DNA of 61,811 nucleotides, taken from Chloroflexota bacterium (GTDB taxonomy: Bacteria; Chloroflexota; Anaerolineae; JAAEKA01). The notes beneath the pieces were generated by a model, which was given only the letters and a program-made list of their open reading frames with translations, did not search any database and had not been told where the DNA came from. This document shows positions 1 to 9,549 of the stretch, piece after piece. The position numbers were made by a program, and so were the translations under genes. The stretch is taken from contig JAKQCW010000250.1 in NCBI GenBank assembly GCA_029558955.1, positions 1 through 61,811 of the forward strand. Reading direction: 5' to 3'. Numbering within the stretch: the stretch's first letter is position 1; each line of letters begins with the position of its first letter.

Positions 1-318
1 CCCGCCGCTGGTTTCGATACGCCTCAGAAGGCTACTCAACCAGCGGCGGCGCGTCGGTGGATTGAGTAGGCCGCCGTATCGAAATCCACGCGCGCACACC
101 CGCCGCTGGTTTCGATACGCCTCAGAAGGCTACTCAACCAGCGGCGGCGCGTCGGTGGATTGAGTAGGCCGCCGTATCGAAATCCACGCGCGCACACCCG
201 CCGCTGGTTTCGATACGCCTCAGAAGGCTACTCAACCAACGGCGGCGCGTCGGTGGATTGAGTAGGCCGCCGTATCGAAATCCGGTGGATTGAGTAGGCC
301 GCCGTATCGAAATCCACA
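1..318. repeat. 98-bp tandem repeat array (3 copies plus a partial)
   Basis: Units begin at 1, 99 and 197, so the period is 98 bp, and a truncated copy runs from about 282 to 318. The array is cut by the window's left edge. Each unit is a nested inverted repeat: GGTTTCGATACG pairs with CGTATCGAAATCC, and CTACTCAACC pairs with GGATTGAGTAG. Very similar GGTTGAGTAG...CGTATCGAAACC intergenic repeats are familiar from high-GC bacteria, especially actinobacteria. Open frames through the array are repeat artefacts. Confidence 0.93.
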
Positions 319-422
319 TGCTCGCACCCGCTGGCTGAGTGACGAGCCATGTGCGCAGGAGAAAGCCCCGATTTCCGGGCCAACGCTGAACAGGTGCGGT
401 CCCCAAAGGATTTGCCGTAGCC
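319..422. other. intergenic stretch upstream of the glycosidase-like gene
   Basis: About 100 bp between the repeat array and the GTG start at 423. No clear -35/-10 pair and no strong ribosome binding site were seen. Confidence 0.4.
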
Positions 423-1571
423 GTGTCCCATTCCCCTTTCCATGCCAGAATCGCCGCCGGCGCGGCCTTCGTCCGCCGCCGGCGCGGTTTGCTGCTCAAA
501 CTGCTGGTGCTGGCCGCGCTGGCGGCCCTCCTCAGCCTGCCGCCGCAGCCGCTGGTGACGGTCGGCCCTCAACAGGCTGTCACTACCATCAACCCCAAGC
601 TGGGGATCCACACGCGCCTGACCGACGAAGTGGAGGAGTGGAAGATCAAGCGCACTCTGGAGATGGTGCGCGAGATGGGCGCGCCCTGGATCGTCGAGTA
701 CTTTCCCTGGGCCTATGTCGAGCCTGACCGGCCCGGCCAGGGCCTGTGGGAGCACAGCGACATGGTGATTCAGCACGCCAGCGCCCAAGGGTTGGAGGTC
801 GTCGCCCGGCTCGGCTTCGCGCCTCAATGGGCCCGGCCCAAGGACACCACGCCGCTCTACCTGGATGAAGACCACTATGCGGCCTTTGGCGACTATGTTT
901 ATGAATTCGTCAAGCGCTACCGTGACCAGGTGAACTACATCATCATCTGGAACGAGCCCAACCTGAGCCTGGAGTGGGGCTATCGACCTGTGGATCCGGC
1001 CGGCTACACGGAAATGTTGAAAGTGGCCTATGCCCGCGCCAAGGAGGCCAACCCCAACGTGCAGGTGCTGGGGGGCGCGCTGGCGCCGACGCTGGCGCCG
1101 GCCGGCAGCCAGTGGGGCATGGATGACCTGCTCTATCTGCAAGCCATGTACGACGCGGGCGCGGCTGCTTACTTCGACATCCTGGCCGCGCACGCCTACG
1201 GCGGCAAATTCGCGCCGGACGAGCCGGCCGCGGCCGACGCCATCAACTTTGCCCGCACCGAGCTGCTGCGGGAGATCATGGTGCGCAACGGCGACGGGGA
1301 GAAGCCGATCATGATCACCGAAGGGGGCTGGAACGATCATCCCCGCTGGACGCGCGCGGTGCGGCCGGGCCAGCGCATCGCCTACACGCTGCGCGCCTAT
1401 CAGAAGGTCCAGGAGGAGTGGCCCTGGGCCATGGCCGCGGCCATGTGGGCCTTTCGCTATCCGGCGCCCGCTCGCACCTACCAGGACTATTTCACCTTTG
1501 TCACCCCTGACTTCGAGCCCAAGGCCATCTATCTGGAGACGCAACGCTATGCGCAGGGCGACGATGGCTGA
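423..1571 (+). CDS. Membrane-anchored or secreted glycoside hydrolase-like protein (TIM barrel)
   Basis: 382 aa from a GTG start. Residues 1-40 hold an Arg-rich stretch and then a hydrophobic helix, which fits a signal anchor. The rest looks like a clan GH-A (beta/alpha)8 barrel as in GH5 or GH39 relatives. WNEPN near residue 176 would carry the acid/base (E178), and ITEGGW near 298 would carry the nucleophile (E300). The substrate cannot be read from sequence. The gene overlaps the next one by 8 bp (ATGGCTGA), so the two are probably translated together. A related fold occurs in the protein at 19111-20352. The family-level call is firm; the exact GH family is not. Confidence 0.75.
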   Translation: MSHSPFHARIAAGAAFVRRRRGLLLKLLVLAALAALLSLPPQPLVTVGPQQAVTTINPKLGIHTRLTDEVEEWKIKRTLEMVREMGAPWIVEYFPWAYVEPDRPGQGLWEHSDMVIQHASAQGLEVVARLGFAPQWARPKDTTPLYLDEDHYAAFGDYVYEFVKRYRDQVNYIIIWNEPNLSLEWGYRPVDPAGYTEMLKVAYARAKEANPNVQVLGGALAPTLAPAGSQWGMDDLLYLQAMYDAGAAAYFDILAAHAYGGKFAPDEPAAADAINFARTELLREIMVRNGDGEKPIMITEGGWNDHPRWTRAVRPGQRIAYTLRAYQKVQEEWPWAMAAAMWAFRYPAPARTYQDYFTFVTPDFEPKAIYLETQRYAQGDDG

Positions 1572-2406
1572 GCGGCGGCCCCGTTGGGCCTGGCTGGCGC
1601 TGGCGGGCCTGTTGCTGCTGGCGGCTGTGGCGCTGCTCTTCTGGCAAAGCGCGGTCGTGGGGCGCGACCGCGCCTGGGAGCAGATCCTGGCCACGGGCCG
1701 CTGGCGCGTTGGCCTGGATCCCAGCTTCCCCCCCTTCGAGTCGTTGGACGCGGCCGGCCAGCCCATCGGCTTCGATGTGGACCTGGCCCGGGCCATCGCC
1801 GCGACCTGGGGGGTGGAGGTTCAGTTCGAGGGCCTCGGCTTCGATGGCCTGGTGGACGCGGTCCAGACTGGCCGGCTGGAGAGCGCCATCTCGGCCCTGC
1901 CCTATCAGCCGGAGCGAACCCAGGATGTGGCCTTTTCCCCGGCCTATTTCGAGGCGGGGCTGGTGCTGGTGACGCTGGCCGGCAACGATCCGCAAAATGA
2001 TGCGATGGCGGGGGGTGGGGCGGTGAATTCGCTGGATGATCTGGCCGGCCGGCGGCTGGCGGTGGAGTGGGGCTCTGAGGGGGATGTGCAGGCCCGCCTG
2101 CTGCGGCGCCGTTTCCCTGATCTGGTGTTGTTGCCCGAGGACACCCCGCAGGCCGCGCTGTTGGCCGTGGCCGAAGGCCGGGCCGACGCCGCGCTGGTGG
2201 ATCATATCAGCGCCTTGCAGGCCAGCGCCGCGGATCAGCGCCTGGCGATTGCCCCCCAGGTAGTCGTCTCGGACCCCTACGTGATTGTCTTGCCGCGCAA
2301 GGCTTCGGAGCTGCAGCGGCAGGTCAGCCTCGCCTTGCAGACGCTGCAGGCCGATGGCACGTTGGACGCGCTGATGGCGCGCTGGTTCGGCGCCGCGCCC
2401 CCCTGA
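1564..2406 (+). CDS. Family 3 extracellular solute-binding protein
   Basis: 280 aa. The ATG at 1564 is preferred because it gives a signal anchor directly (basic start, then a Leu/Ala-rich helix at about residues 9-27). The mature part is a periplasmic binding protein type 2 fold of the amino-acid ABC transporter class: an early RVGLDPSFPPFES strand, then GFDVDLARAIA, and ALPYQPERTQDVAFS in the first lobe. Proteins of this class bind amino acids or small polar solutes. No permease or ATPase is adjacent, so a sensory or orphan role is possible. It overlaps the glycosidase-like gene by 8 bp and converges on the M23 gene only 4 bp downstream. Confidence 0.85.
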   Translation: MAERRPRWAWLALAGLLLLAAVALLFWQSAVVGRDRAWEQILATGRWRVGLDPSFPPFESLDAAGQPIGFDVDLARAIAATWGVEVQFEGLGFDGLVDAVQTGRLESAISALPYQPERTQDVAFSPAYFEAGLVLVTLAGNDPQNDAMAGGGAVNSLDDLAGRRLAVEWGSEGDVQARLLRRRFPDLVLLPEDTPQAALLAVAEGRADAALVDHISALQASAADQRLAIAPQVVVSDPYVIVLPRKASELQRQVSLALQTLQADGTLDALMARWFGAAPP

Positions 2407-2410
2407 GAGT

Positions 2411-3535
2411 CTACTCGGTCCGCAGCTCCATCCAGGTGGTCTCGCCGGCCCGGATCACCACCTCCTGCCGATAGGTCACACCGTTGATGGAGGTCTCGAC
2501 TATGTACGTTCCGGCCGGCAGATCGGTGAGGAGGAAGTTTTCGCCCCAATGGTCGTCGGGGAAGATCAGCCCCAGGGCATCTTCGTAGGTGGAGGTGTAG
2601 TAGCGCGGGGAGTTGAAGGCAGGGCCGGGGTAAAGCAGCAGTTGCGCGTTGGGCAGGTGGCGTCCATCGGCCGTCAAGACGCGGCCGACCAGCGCGCCGT
2701 GGCCCGGCAGGGGCTCCAGCCAGAACTCAGGGTTGCGGGTGTGATCGTAGTCGTTCACCCCCACCCGCACCTCGATGTGGACGTGCGGTCCCAGGGCGAC
2801 GCCGGTGCTGCCCACCTCGCCTACCCGCTGGCCGCGCGCCACCCGCTGCCCCACCTGCACATCGACGCGGCTCATGTGGCCCAGCAGCACGAACACCGGC
2901 TGATCGTCGAAACGCCGGTCGAGCTCAATGACCACCGCGTTGCCGAAGAAGTCGGTGGTCGGGCCCATGGGGATCTGGCTGTCGGCGCCGGCGAAGACCA
3001 CCACGCCATCGGCCGGCGCCAGCAGCGGCGTGCCCAGCGGGTTGCCGATGTCCGCGCCGTGGTGCAGCAGATACTGTCCCTGGCCGGTGCTGCCGTAGGG
3101 GTAGAAGGGGCTGGCCCATTGGGTGGTGTCTGGCCCGGTCGGCCGGCCGAGCCAGAAGTGGTCGCTGGCCTGGGCCACATCGGGCGTCGGCCAGGGTCCA
3201 CCCGGCGTGATGGGGGTGAAGGTTGCCTGTGCAACGGAAACCGTCACGGCTGAGGTCGCGGTCAACGTCACAGTCGGCGTCATGGTCGCCGTGGCCGTGG
3301 CGGTCGGGGAGGGGGTCGCGGTGGCGGTGGGTGTGCTGGTCGCCGTCGCTGTGGCAGTGGCCGTTGGACTGGCAGTGGCCGTGGGCGATGGCGTCGATGT
3401 CGGCGTCTCGGTGGGCGTTGGCGTCGCCGTCGGCTCCGGCTGAAAGGCTGAGCAGCCAGCCAGCGTCAGAATGGCCAGGGTCGCCAGCAGCAAGGCCAGC
3501 CGGCCGGCGCGGATTGAACGAAAGCGGGTTGACAA
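2411..3535 (-). CDS. M23-family peptidase lipoprotein with long Thr/Pro linker
   Basis: 374 aa from a TTG start at 3535, with GGAG a few bases upstream. That start puts an Arg-rich n-region and hydrophobic helix directly before the lipobox (LTLAGC). The longer in-frame reading to 3613 would run through the lpdA terminator hairpin and is rejected. After the lipid-modified Cys comes about 90 residues of TATATPT-type low complexity, probably a wall-spanning linker. A LytM/M23 zinc endopeptidase domain follows, with HHGADIGNP and HVHIEV carrying the metal ligands. The C-terminal ~90 residues look like a beta-sandwich (GRVLTADGRHLPNA). Likely role: peptidoglycan remodelling at the cell surface. 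Confidence 0.85.
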   Translation of the reverse strand: MSTRFRSIRAGRLALLLATLAILTLAGCSAFQPEPTATPTPTETPTSTPSPTATASPTATATATATSTPTATATPSPTATATATMTPTVTLTATSAVTVSVAQATFTPITPGGPWPTPDVAQASDHFWLGRPTGPDTTQWASPFYPYGSTGQGQYLLHHGADIGNPLGTPLLAPADGVVVFAGADSQIPMGPTTDFFGNAVVIELDRRFDDQPVFVLLGHMSRVDVQVGQRVARGQRVGEVGSTGVALGPHVHIEVRVGVNDYDHTRNPEFWLEPLPGHGALVGRVLTADGRHLPNAQLLLYPGPAFNSPRYYTSTYEDALGLIFPDDHWGENFLLTDLPAGTYIVETSINGVTYRQEVVIRAGETTWMELRTE

Positions 3536-3569
3536 AAGGGTTCTCCGGTCGCGATGCCGCAAACGATCT

Positions 3570-3610
3570 CCAGAGCGTCCCGCCGGACGAAACCCGGCGG
3601 GACGCTCTGG
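3570..3610 (-). terminator. 17-bp perfect hairpin downstream of lpdA
   Basis: A perfect 17-bp stem (3570-3586 with 3594-3610) closes a 7-nt loop. It lies 12 bp past the lpdA stop and before the M23 gene start. No long T-run follows, so it may act as a stem-only terminator or mRNA stabiliser. Confidence 0.7.
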
Positions 3611-3622
3611 CAATCGTCCTGG

Positions 3623-5044
3623 CTATTTGCGCCTGTAAACGTGCGTGCTCTGGCCTGACACGGCCTCGGCCGACTCCATCACCGTTTCCGACAGCGTCGG
3701 GTGGGGGTGGATGGTCAGCTCCAGGTCGGCGGCAGTGGCGCCCATCTCGATGGCCAGCACGCCCTCGGAGATCAGCTCGCCGGCGTTGGCGCCGACGATG
3801 CCGACGCCCAGCACCCGGTCGTTGACCGAGTCGATGATCAGCTTGGTCAGCCCATCGCTGCGGCCCAGGGTGGTGGCCCGGCCTGACGCGCCCCAGGGGA
3901 AGCGGGTGACCTGCACCGGACGCCTTTGCGCCTCGGCCTCCATTTCGGTCAGGCCGCACCAGGCCACCTCAGGGTCGGTGAAGACCACGGCCGGGATGGC
4001 CAGGGGATCGAAGGTGGTCGGCTGGCCGGCGATGGCTTCCGCCGCGACGCGGCCCTCGTGCGTCGCCTTGTGGGCCAGCATCGGCTCGCCCGCGACATCG
4101 CCGATCGCGAAGATGTGCGGCGCGTGGGTGCGGCGCTGCGCGTCCACCGGGATGAAGCCTTTGCCATCCACCGCCACGCCCAAGTTTTCCAGCCCCAGGC
4201 CGGCCGAGTTGGGCTTGCGGCCCACCGACACCAGCACGCGGCTGAAGGTCTGCTCGAAGGGCTGGCCGTCCAGGCCGCGCAGGCGCACACGGATGCCGCC
4301 CTCCACCTCTTCCATGTTCAGCACGGCGGTGTTGACCATGATCTGCTCGAAGCGGTCGGCCAACTGCTTGGCCAGCACCTTCACCAGATCCTCGTCGCCG
4401 GTGGCCAGAATGCGCGGCAGCATCTCCACCACCGTGACCTTGCTGCCCAGCGCGGCGTAGACGCTGCCCAGCTCCAGCCCGATGTAGCCGCCGCCCACCA
4501 CCAGCAGCGTCTCCGGGATCTCCGGCAGCGCCAGGGCCGCGGTGGAGTCCATGATGCGCTCGGAGCCGATGTCGAAGGCGGGGATGACGGTGGGCCGGGA
4601 GCCGGTGGCGATGATGGCGTATTCGAACTGCACCTGCGACGTGCTGCCGTCGGCGTGGGTAACGGCCAGGGTGTGGCTGTCTACGAACTGGCCGCGGCCC
4701 TGGATGAAGCGCACCTTGCGCTGCTTGGAGAGCATGCCCACGCCGCCGGTGAGCTGGCCCACCACCTTGTCCTTGAAATTGCGCAGTTGGCTCAGGTCGA
4801 TGGTCGGCTCGCCGAAGATGATGCCCAGCTCGGCCGCCTCGCGCGCCTCGTTCAGCACTTTGGCTGCATGCAGCAGCGCCTTGGAGGGGATGCAGCCGCG
4901 GTAGAGGCAGACGCCGCCAGGGTTTTTCTCCAGATCCACCAGCGTCACATCCAACCCCAGATCGGCGGCCCTGAAGGCTGCCGGATATCCGCCGGGGCCG
5001 CCGCCGAGGACGAGAACTTGTGTGGTGACAATGTTGTCGGTCAT
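3623..5044 (-). CDS. lpdA: Dihydrolipoyl dehydrogenase (E3)
   Basis: 473 aa. It reoxidises dihydrolipoamide on the E2 swinging arm, passing electrons through a redox disulfide and FAD to NAD+. The FAD-binding glycine motif VLGGGPGGY is at residues 12-20, and the disulfide is [12 protein letters not shown] (C46, C51). A second Rossmann motif [11 protein letters not shown] binds NAD, and the C-terminal dimerisation domain has the HPHPTLSE motif with the catalytic His. Start: the ATG at 5044 gives the canonical N-terminus; the longer frame runs into heptamer repeats. The gene follows aceE and aceF on the same strand, so it is most likely the pyruvate dehydrogenase E3. Confidence 0.97.
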   Translation of the reverse strand: MTDNIVTTQVLVLGGGPGGYPAAFRAADLGLDVTLVDLEKNPGGVCLYRGCIPSKALLHAAKVLNEAREAAELGIIFGEPTIDLSQLRNFKDKVVGQLTGGVGMLSKQRKVRFIQGRGQFVDSHTLAVTHADGSTSQVQFEYAIIATGSRPTVIPAFDIGSERIMDSTAALALPEIPETLLVVGGGYIGLELGSVYAALGSKVTVVEMLPRILATGDEDLVKVLAKQLADRFEQIMVNTAVLNMEEVEGGIRVRLRGLDGQPFEQTFSRVLVSVGRKPNSAGLGLENLGVAVDGKGFIPVDAQRRTHAPHIFAIGDVAGEPMLAHKATHEGRVAAEAIAGQPTTFDPLAIPAVVFTDPEVAWCGLTEMEAEAQRRPVQVTRFPWGASGRATTLGRSDGLTKLIIDSVNDRVLGVGIVGANAGELISEGVLAIEMGATAADLELTIHPHPTLSETVMESAEAVSGQSTHVYRRK

Positions 5045-5076
5045 TGTACTGTGCTTCCTGTCATGATTAGCCTGTC

Positions 5077-5230
5077 CGTAACACGTAGTGCGTAACCCGG
5101 AAGGGGGTGATGGGTGTGTTGGGATGAGCGGTTTGGGCGTGAGCCGTGAGCCGTAATGCGTAACCCGGAAACAACTTTCATCCACGGTCAGCTCCTCCGG
5201 GTTACTCGTTACTCGTTACTCGTTACGCAT
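5077..5230. repeat. Inverted heptamer-repeat element between aceF and lpdA
   Basis: The left part carries GTAAC-type heptamers running toward CCGG (two stretches, 5077-5100 and 5142-5169). After a spacer the right part carries CCGG followed by GTTACTC heptamers (5197-5226). The two halves are inverted relative to each other and could fold back. The same plan recurs at 6561-6660, 15335-15463 and 17530-18045. Confidence 0.85.
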
Positions 5231-5250
5231 CCACACGCGCCTCACATACC

Positions 5251-6525
5251 TCAGCCTTCCAGCATCAACAAGAACGGCTGCTCCAGCGCCTCGCAGACCC
5301 AGCGCAGGAAGCGAGCGCCGTCGGCGCCGTCGATCAGGCGATGGTCGTAGGTCAGCGAGAGGGGCAACATCTGGCGCGGCTGCCATTGGCCGTCGACCCA
5401 AACCGGCTCGACGCTGCCTCTGGACACGCCCAGGATCGCCACCTCCGGTGCATTGACCAGCGGGGTGAAGCCTGTGCCGCCGATGCCGCCCAGGTTGGAG
5501 ATGGTGAAGCAGCCGCCCTGCATCTCATCCATGCTCAGCTTGCGCTCTCTGGCCCGCTGGGCGATCTGCCCCAGTTCTACGGCCAGTTGGATGGTGTTCT
5601 TCTGGTCCACATCGCGCAGCACCGGCACCAACAGGCCGCGGTCGGTGTCCACGGCCACGCCCACGTGGATGTACTGCTTGAAGACGATCTCCTCGTTGGC
5701 CAGGTCGATGCTGGCATTGAACTGCGGGAAACGCTTCAGCGCGCCGGCCACTACCTTGAGGATCAACGCGGTGGGGGTCAGCTTGCCGCCGGCCGCCTCG
5801 GCCCGCTTGCCAAACTGAGCGCGCAGTTGCTCCAGCTCGGTGATGTCAGCCTTGTCGAACTGCGTCACCATGGGCACGGCCGGCCAGGACTGGCCCAGAT
5901 TGCGGGCGGTGGCGCGGCGCACGTTGCTCATCTTCTCGCGCTGCACCGGGCCCCATTTGCTGAAATCAGGCAGCGGCGCGGCCACGGCCGGCGCGGCCGC
6001 CTGCCGGCCCATCCCCGTCCGCACGTGCGTCTTGACGTCCTCCGTGGTCACGCGGCCGGCCGGCCCGCTGCCTGCCACCTCCGCGATCTCCACCCCCAGC
6101 TCGCGGGCAAAGCGGCGCACCGAAGGCGCAGCCGGTGCAGTCTCGCCAGACTTGACCGGCTCAGCCGCGGGCGGCGCGGCCGGTGCAGCGGGCGGCGCAG
6201 CAGGTGCAGGCGCAGCCGGAGCAGCCGGCGGCGCGGCCTGGCTCACAGGTGCGGCCGGGGCTGCCTGCGCCGGCGCAGGTGCGGCTTCCGCCGGCTCCAG
6301 GGTCAGCAACACCTGGCCGACGGCAACCTCGTCGCCAGCCTTGACGTGCACCGCCGTAACCTGGCCGCCCACGTCCGACGGTACCTCCAGCACAGCCTTG
6401 TCCGTCTCCAGCTCCAGCACCGGCTGGCCCGCGGTGATCTGGTCGCCGACGCTGACCAGCACGCCGACCAGCGTCGCCTTGGTGATGTTTTCGCCCAGTT
6501 CGGGCAGCTTGAACTCGAATGACAC
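5251..6525 (-). CDS. aceF: Pyruvate dehydrogenase E2 (dihydrolipoamide acetyltransferase)
   Basis: 424 aa. It transfers acetyl groups from E1 to CoA via a lipoyl arm. Residues 1-77 form one lipoyl domain with the modified lysine in ETDKAVLE (K43). An Ala/Pro-rich hinge of about 60 residues follows, then a peripheral subunit-binding domain ([19 protein letters not shown]). The catalytic domain ends with the HRLIDG motif that holds the active-site His. A single lipoyl domain is on the short side for E2 but normal for many bacteria. GGAGGA lies upstream of the ATG. It lies between aceE and lpdA, and heptamer elements fill both gaps. Confidence 0.96.
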   Translation of the reverse strand: MSFEFKLPELGENITKATLVGVLVSVGDQITAGQPVLELETDKAVLEVPSDVGGQVTAVHVKAGDEVAVGQVLLTLEPAEAAPAPAQAAPAAPVSQAAPPAAPAAPAPAAPPAAPAAPPAAEPVKSGETAPAAPSVRRFARELGVEIAEVAGSGPAGRVTTEDVKTHVRTGMGRQAAAPAVAAPLPDFSKWGPVQREKMSNVRRATARNLGQSWPAVPMVTQFDKADITELEQLRAQFGKRAEAAGGKLTPTALILKVVAGALKRFPQFNASIDLANEEIVFKQYIHVGVAVDTDRGLLVPVLRDVDQKNTIQLAVELGQIAQRARERKLSMDEMQGGCFTISNLGGIGGTGFTPLVNAPEVAILGVSRGSVEPVWVDGQWQPRQMLPLSLTYDHRLIDGADGARFLRWVCEALEQPFLLMLEG

Positions 6526-6560
6526 GGGTGTTTCCTCCGATGATAAGTGCGTGTGCGGGC

Positions 6561-6660
6561 CGTAACTCGTAACTCGTAACCCGTAACCCGGCAGGGGTGT
6601 GCATGGGAGAGGCGTTTCCGGTTACGCATTACGCATTACGAGTTACGGGTCACGGGTTAG
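6561..6660. repeat. Inverted heptamer-repeat element between aceE and aceF
   Basis: GTAACTC/GTAACCC heptamers at 6561-6591 end in CCGG. A spacer follows, then CCGG and GTTACGC/ATTACGC-type heptamers at 6617-6659. The aceE stop codon (TAA in CCTAACCC on the minus strand) lies within the right arm. Confidence 0.85.
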
Positions 6661-9347
6661 GCTCGCAGCGGGTTCGGCTTGTTCGGGTTGATCTCCAGAT
6701 CGCTCATGGCCTGCTGGACTGTGGCGGTGGGCAGCTCGCCCGTGCGGGCCAGGGAGGTCAGGGTCGCCAGGGTGATGTAGCGCGCGTCGACCTCGAAGAA
6801 ATCGCGCAGGCGGTCACGGCTTTCGCTGCGGCCAAAGCCATCGGTGCCCAGGGAGATCAGCGGCCGCGGCGCCCAGCGGGCGATGGAGTCGGGCATCGCC
6901 TTGACGTAGTCCGATGCCGCCACGATGGCGCCGGGCGCGTCCTGCAAGGCGGTGGTGAAGAAGGGGACGCGCGGCGGCTGGCCGGGGTTGAGCAGGTTCC
7001 AGCGCTCGGTCTCCAGCCCATCGCGGCGCAGCTCCTTGTAGCTGGTGACGCTCCACACATCCGCGGCCACGCCGTAGCGCTCGGCCAGCATGCCCTGCGC
7101 CTTGAGCGCCTCGTTGAGGATCGAGCCGCTGCCCAGCAACTGAGCGCGCAGCGGCGCGTCCGGCCGGTCGCTGGGCCGCACCCGATAGAGCCCGCGCAGG
7201 ATGCCCTCCCTGACGCCGGCGCCGGCCGGCATGGGCAGCATGGCGTAGTTCTCGTTGCCCACGGTCAGGTAGTAATAGATGTCCTCGTGCTCCACCATCA
7301 TGCGGTGCATGCCGTCCTGGATGATCACCGCCAGCTCGTAGGCGAAGGCCGGGTCGTAGGCCTGCACGGTGGGGATGGCAGTGGCCAGCAGGTGGCTGTG
7401 ACCATCCTGGTGTTGCAGGCCCTCGCCGGCCAGCGTCGTCCGGCCGGCCGTGCCGCCTACCAGAAAGCCGCGCGCCCGCATGTCGGCTGCGGCCCAGGCC
7501 AGGTCGCCGAAGCGCTGGAAGCCGAACATGGAGTAGTAGATGAAGAAGGGCAGCGTGGGGATGTCGAAGTTGGCATAGGCGGTGCCCGCGGCGATGAACG
7601 AGGCCATCGACCCCGCCTCGGTGATGCCCTCCTCCAGAATCTGGCCCGTCTTATCTTCCTTGTAGTAGAGCAGGCTGTCGGAGTCCACCGGCTCGTAGAG
7701 CTGACCGGTCGAGGCGTAGATGCCCACCTGACGGAAGAGCGCCTCCATGCCGAAGGTGCGCGCCTCGTCGGGGACGATGGGCACCACGTACTTGCCCAGG
7801 TTCTTATCGCGCAGCAGCTTGGTCAGGATGCGCACGAAGGCCATGGTGGTGCTGACCTCGCGGCCGTCGGTGCCCTCGTAGAACTCCTGGAAGAGCTCCT
7901 CGCCCGGAGTGGCCAGCGGCTCGACGTGGGCCACCCGGCGCGGCAGATAGCTGCCCAGGCTGCGCCGCCGCTCATGGATGTACTGGATCTCCGGGCTCTC
8001 CTCCGGCGGACGGAAGAAGGGCGCGTGCGTCACCTCCTCCTCCGACAGGGGGATGTCGAAGCGGGAGCGGAACTGCACCAGCTCAGCCTCGTTCAGCTTC
8101 TTCTGCTGGTGGGTGATGTTCTTGCCCTCGCCGGCCTCGCCCAGGCCATAGCCCTTGACCGTGCGCGCCAGGATCACCGACGGCGCGCCCTTGTGGTTGA
8201 AGGCGTGGTAGTAGGCCGCATAGACCTTCTGTGGATCGTGTCCGCCCAGCCGCAGCTTGGCCAGGTCGTCGTCGCTGATATTCTTGACCAGCTCCAGCAG
8301 CTCGGGATATTTGCCGTAGAAATGTTCGCGCAGGTAGGCGCCGCCCTCGACGATGTACTTTTGGTACTCGCCGTCCACCACCTCGCCCATGCGCTGGGTC
8401 AGCAACGCGCCGTACTTCGACTCCAGCAGCGGGTCGAAGTCGCCGCCCCAGACCACCTTGATCGCGTTCCAGCCGGTGCCGCGGAAATTGCGCTCCAGCT
8501 CCTGGATGATCTGACCGTTGCCGCGCACCGGGCCATCCAGCCGCTGCAAGTTGCAGTTGATGACGAAGATCAGGTTGTCCAGCTTCTCGCGCGCGGCCAG
8601 CGAGATTGCGCCCAGCGTCTCCGGTTCATCGGTCTCGCCGTCGCCCAGGAAGGCCCAGACCTTGGCGCCCTTGGCCGCCTTCAGGCCGCGGTCCTCCAGA
8701 TAGCGCAGGAAGCGCGCCTGATAGATGGCCATGATCGGTCCCAGGCCCATGGAGACGGTGGGCACCTGCCAGAATTCCGGCATCAGCCAGGGGTGGGGAT
8801 AGGAGGAGAGACCCCCTTCGGGCTCCAGCTCGCGGCGGAAATTCTCCAGATCGCGATGTGACAGACGGCCCTCCAGAAAGGCGCGGGCATAGAAGCCGGG
8901 CGCGCTGTGGCCCTGGAAGAAGATCATGTCCCCCTCGAAGTCAGCGGTGCGGCCGCGGAAGAAGTGGTTGAAGCCCACCTCGTACAGCGTGGCGGCGGAG
9001 GCGTAGGAGGAGATGTGACCGCCGATGCCGGGGGAGAGCTTGTTGGCCCGCACCACCATGGCCATGGCGTTCCAGCGGATCAGGCTCTTGATGCGCCGCT
9101 CCAGCGCCCGGTTGCCAGGATAGCGCGGCTCATCGTAGGGGGGGATGGTGTTGACGTAGGGGGTGTTGGCGGTGAACGGCTCCTTGACGCCCAGCCGCGC
9201 CGCGTGTTTTTTCAGATCCTCGAAGAGGGCGATGACCCGTTCCGGCCCGCCCTGCTGCAAGACATAGTCCAGCGACTCGCGCCACTCCTCGGTCTCGACC
9301 GCCTGGACCTCCGGGGTGTACTCTGGTTCGATAAAGTTTCTAGCCAT
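6657..9347 (-). CDS. aceE: Pyruvate dehydrogenase E1 component, homodimeric type
   Basis: 896 aa. It is a thiamine-diphosphate enzyme that decarboxylates pyruvate and acetylates the E2 lipoyl arm. The length and single chain match the homodimeric AceE class rather than alpha/beta E1. Visible features: the thiamine-diphosphate/Mg motif beginning GDGETDEPE, the GGHISSYASAATLYEVGFNHFF stretch near residue 108, and the transketolase-like second half (GTAGRTTLAGEGLQHQDGHS). The ATG has GAGGAAGG upstream. It is first in the set aceE-aceF-lpdA. Tandem 43-bp repeats lie immediately upstream. Confidence 0.96.
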   Translation of the reverse strand: MARNFIEPEYTPEVQAVETEEWRESLDYVLQQGGPERVIALFEDLKKHAARLGVKEPFTANTPYVNTIPPYDEPRYPGNRALERRIKSLIRWNAMAMVVRANKLSPGIGGHISSYASAATLYEVGFNHFFRGRTADFEGDMIFFQGHSAPGFYARAFLEGRLSHRDLENFRRELEPEGGLSSYPHPWLMPEFWQVPTVSMGLGPIMAIYQARFLRYLEDRGLKAAKGAKVWAFLGDGETDEPETLGAISLAAREKLDNLIFVINCNLQRLDGPVRGNGQIIQELERNFRGTGWNAIKVVWGGDFDPLLESKYGALLTQRMGEVVDGEYQKYIVEGGAYLREHFYGKYPELLELVKNISDDDLAKLRLGGHDPQKVYAAYYHAFNHKGAPSVILARTVKGYGLGEAGEGKNITHQQKKLNEAELVQFRSRFDIPLSEEEVTHAPFFRPPEESPEIQYIHERRRSLGSYLPRRVAHVEPLATPGEELFQEFYEGTDGREVSTTMAFVRILTKLLRDKNLGKYVVPIVPDEARTFGMEALFRQVGIYASTGQLYEPVDSDSLLYYKEDKTGQILEEGITEAGSMASFIAAGTAYANFDIPTLPFFIYYSMFGFQRFGDLAWAAADMRARGFLVGGTAGRTTLAGEGLQHQDGHSHLLATAIPTVQAYDPAFAYELAVIIQDGMHRMMVEHEDIYYYLTVGNENYAMLPMPAGAGVREGILRGLYRVRPSDRPDAPLRAQLLGSGSILNEALKAQGMLAERYGVAADVWSVTSYKELRRDGLETERWNLLNPGQPPRVPFFTTALQDAPGAIVAASDYVKAMPDSIARWAPRPLISLGTDGFGRSESRDRLRDFFEVDARYITLATLTSLARTGELPTATVQQAMSDLEINPNKPNPLRA

Positions 9348-9376
9348 ACCTTCCTCGATCTAGCCTTATAATCTCG

Positions 9377-9540
9377 GCTCAGGCTGGTCTCCGACCGAGC
9401 CTGTCCATCTGCCAAAGCCGCTCAGGCCGGCCTCCGACCGAGCCTGTCCATCCGTCAAAGCCGCTCAGGCCGGTCTCCGACCGAGCCTGCCCATCTGCCA
9501 ACGTCGCTCAGGCCGGTCTCCGACCGAGCCTGTCCATGCC
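9377..9540. repeat. Four tandem 43-bp repeats with CGGTCTCCGACCG core
   Basis: Units start at 9377, 9420, 9463 and 9506, an exact 43-bp period. Each carries the short palindrome CGGTC-tcc-GACCG. The array lies just upstream of aceE, past the 3' end of the DinB-like gene. The same core recurs at 18884-19090 and inside a coding region at 34439-34581. Confidence 0.92.
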
Positions 9541-9549
9541 ACATGTATT

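Noticed and set aside
134..499. Open frames through the left repeat array
   Set aside because: They are made of the 98-bp repeat and overlap the start of the glycosidase-like gene; no ribosome binding site.
3535..3613. Longer start for the M23 lipoprotein
   Set aside because: It would translate the lpdA terminator hairpin and bury the lipoprotein signal.
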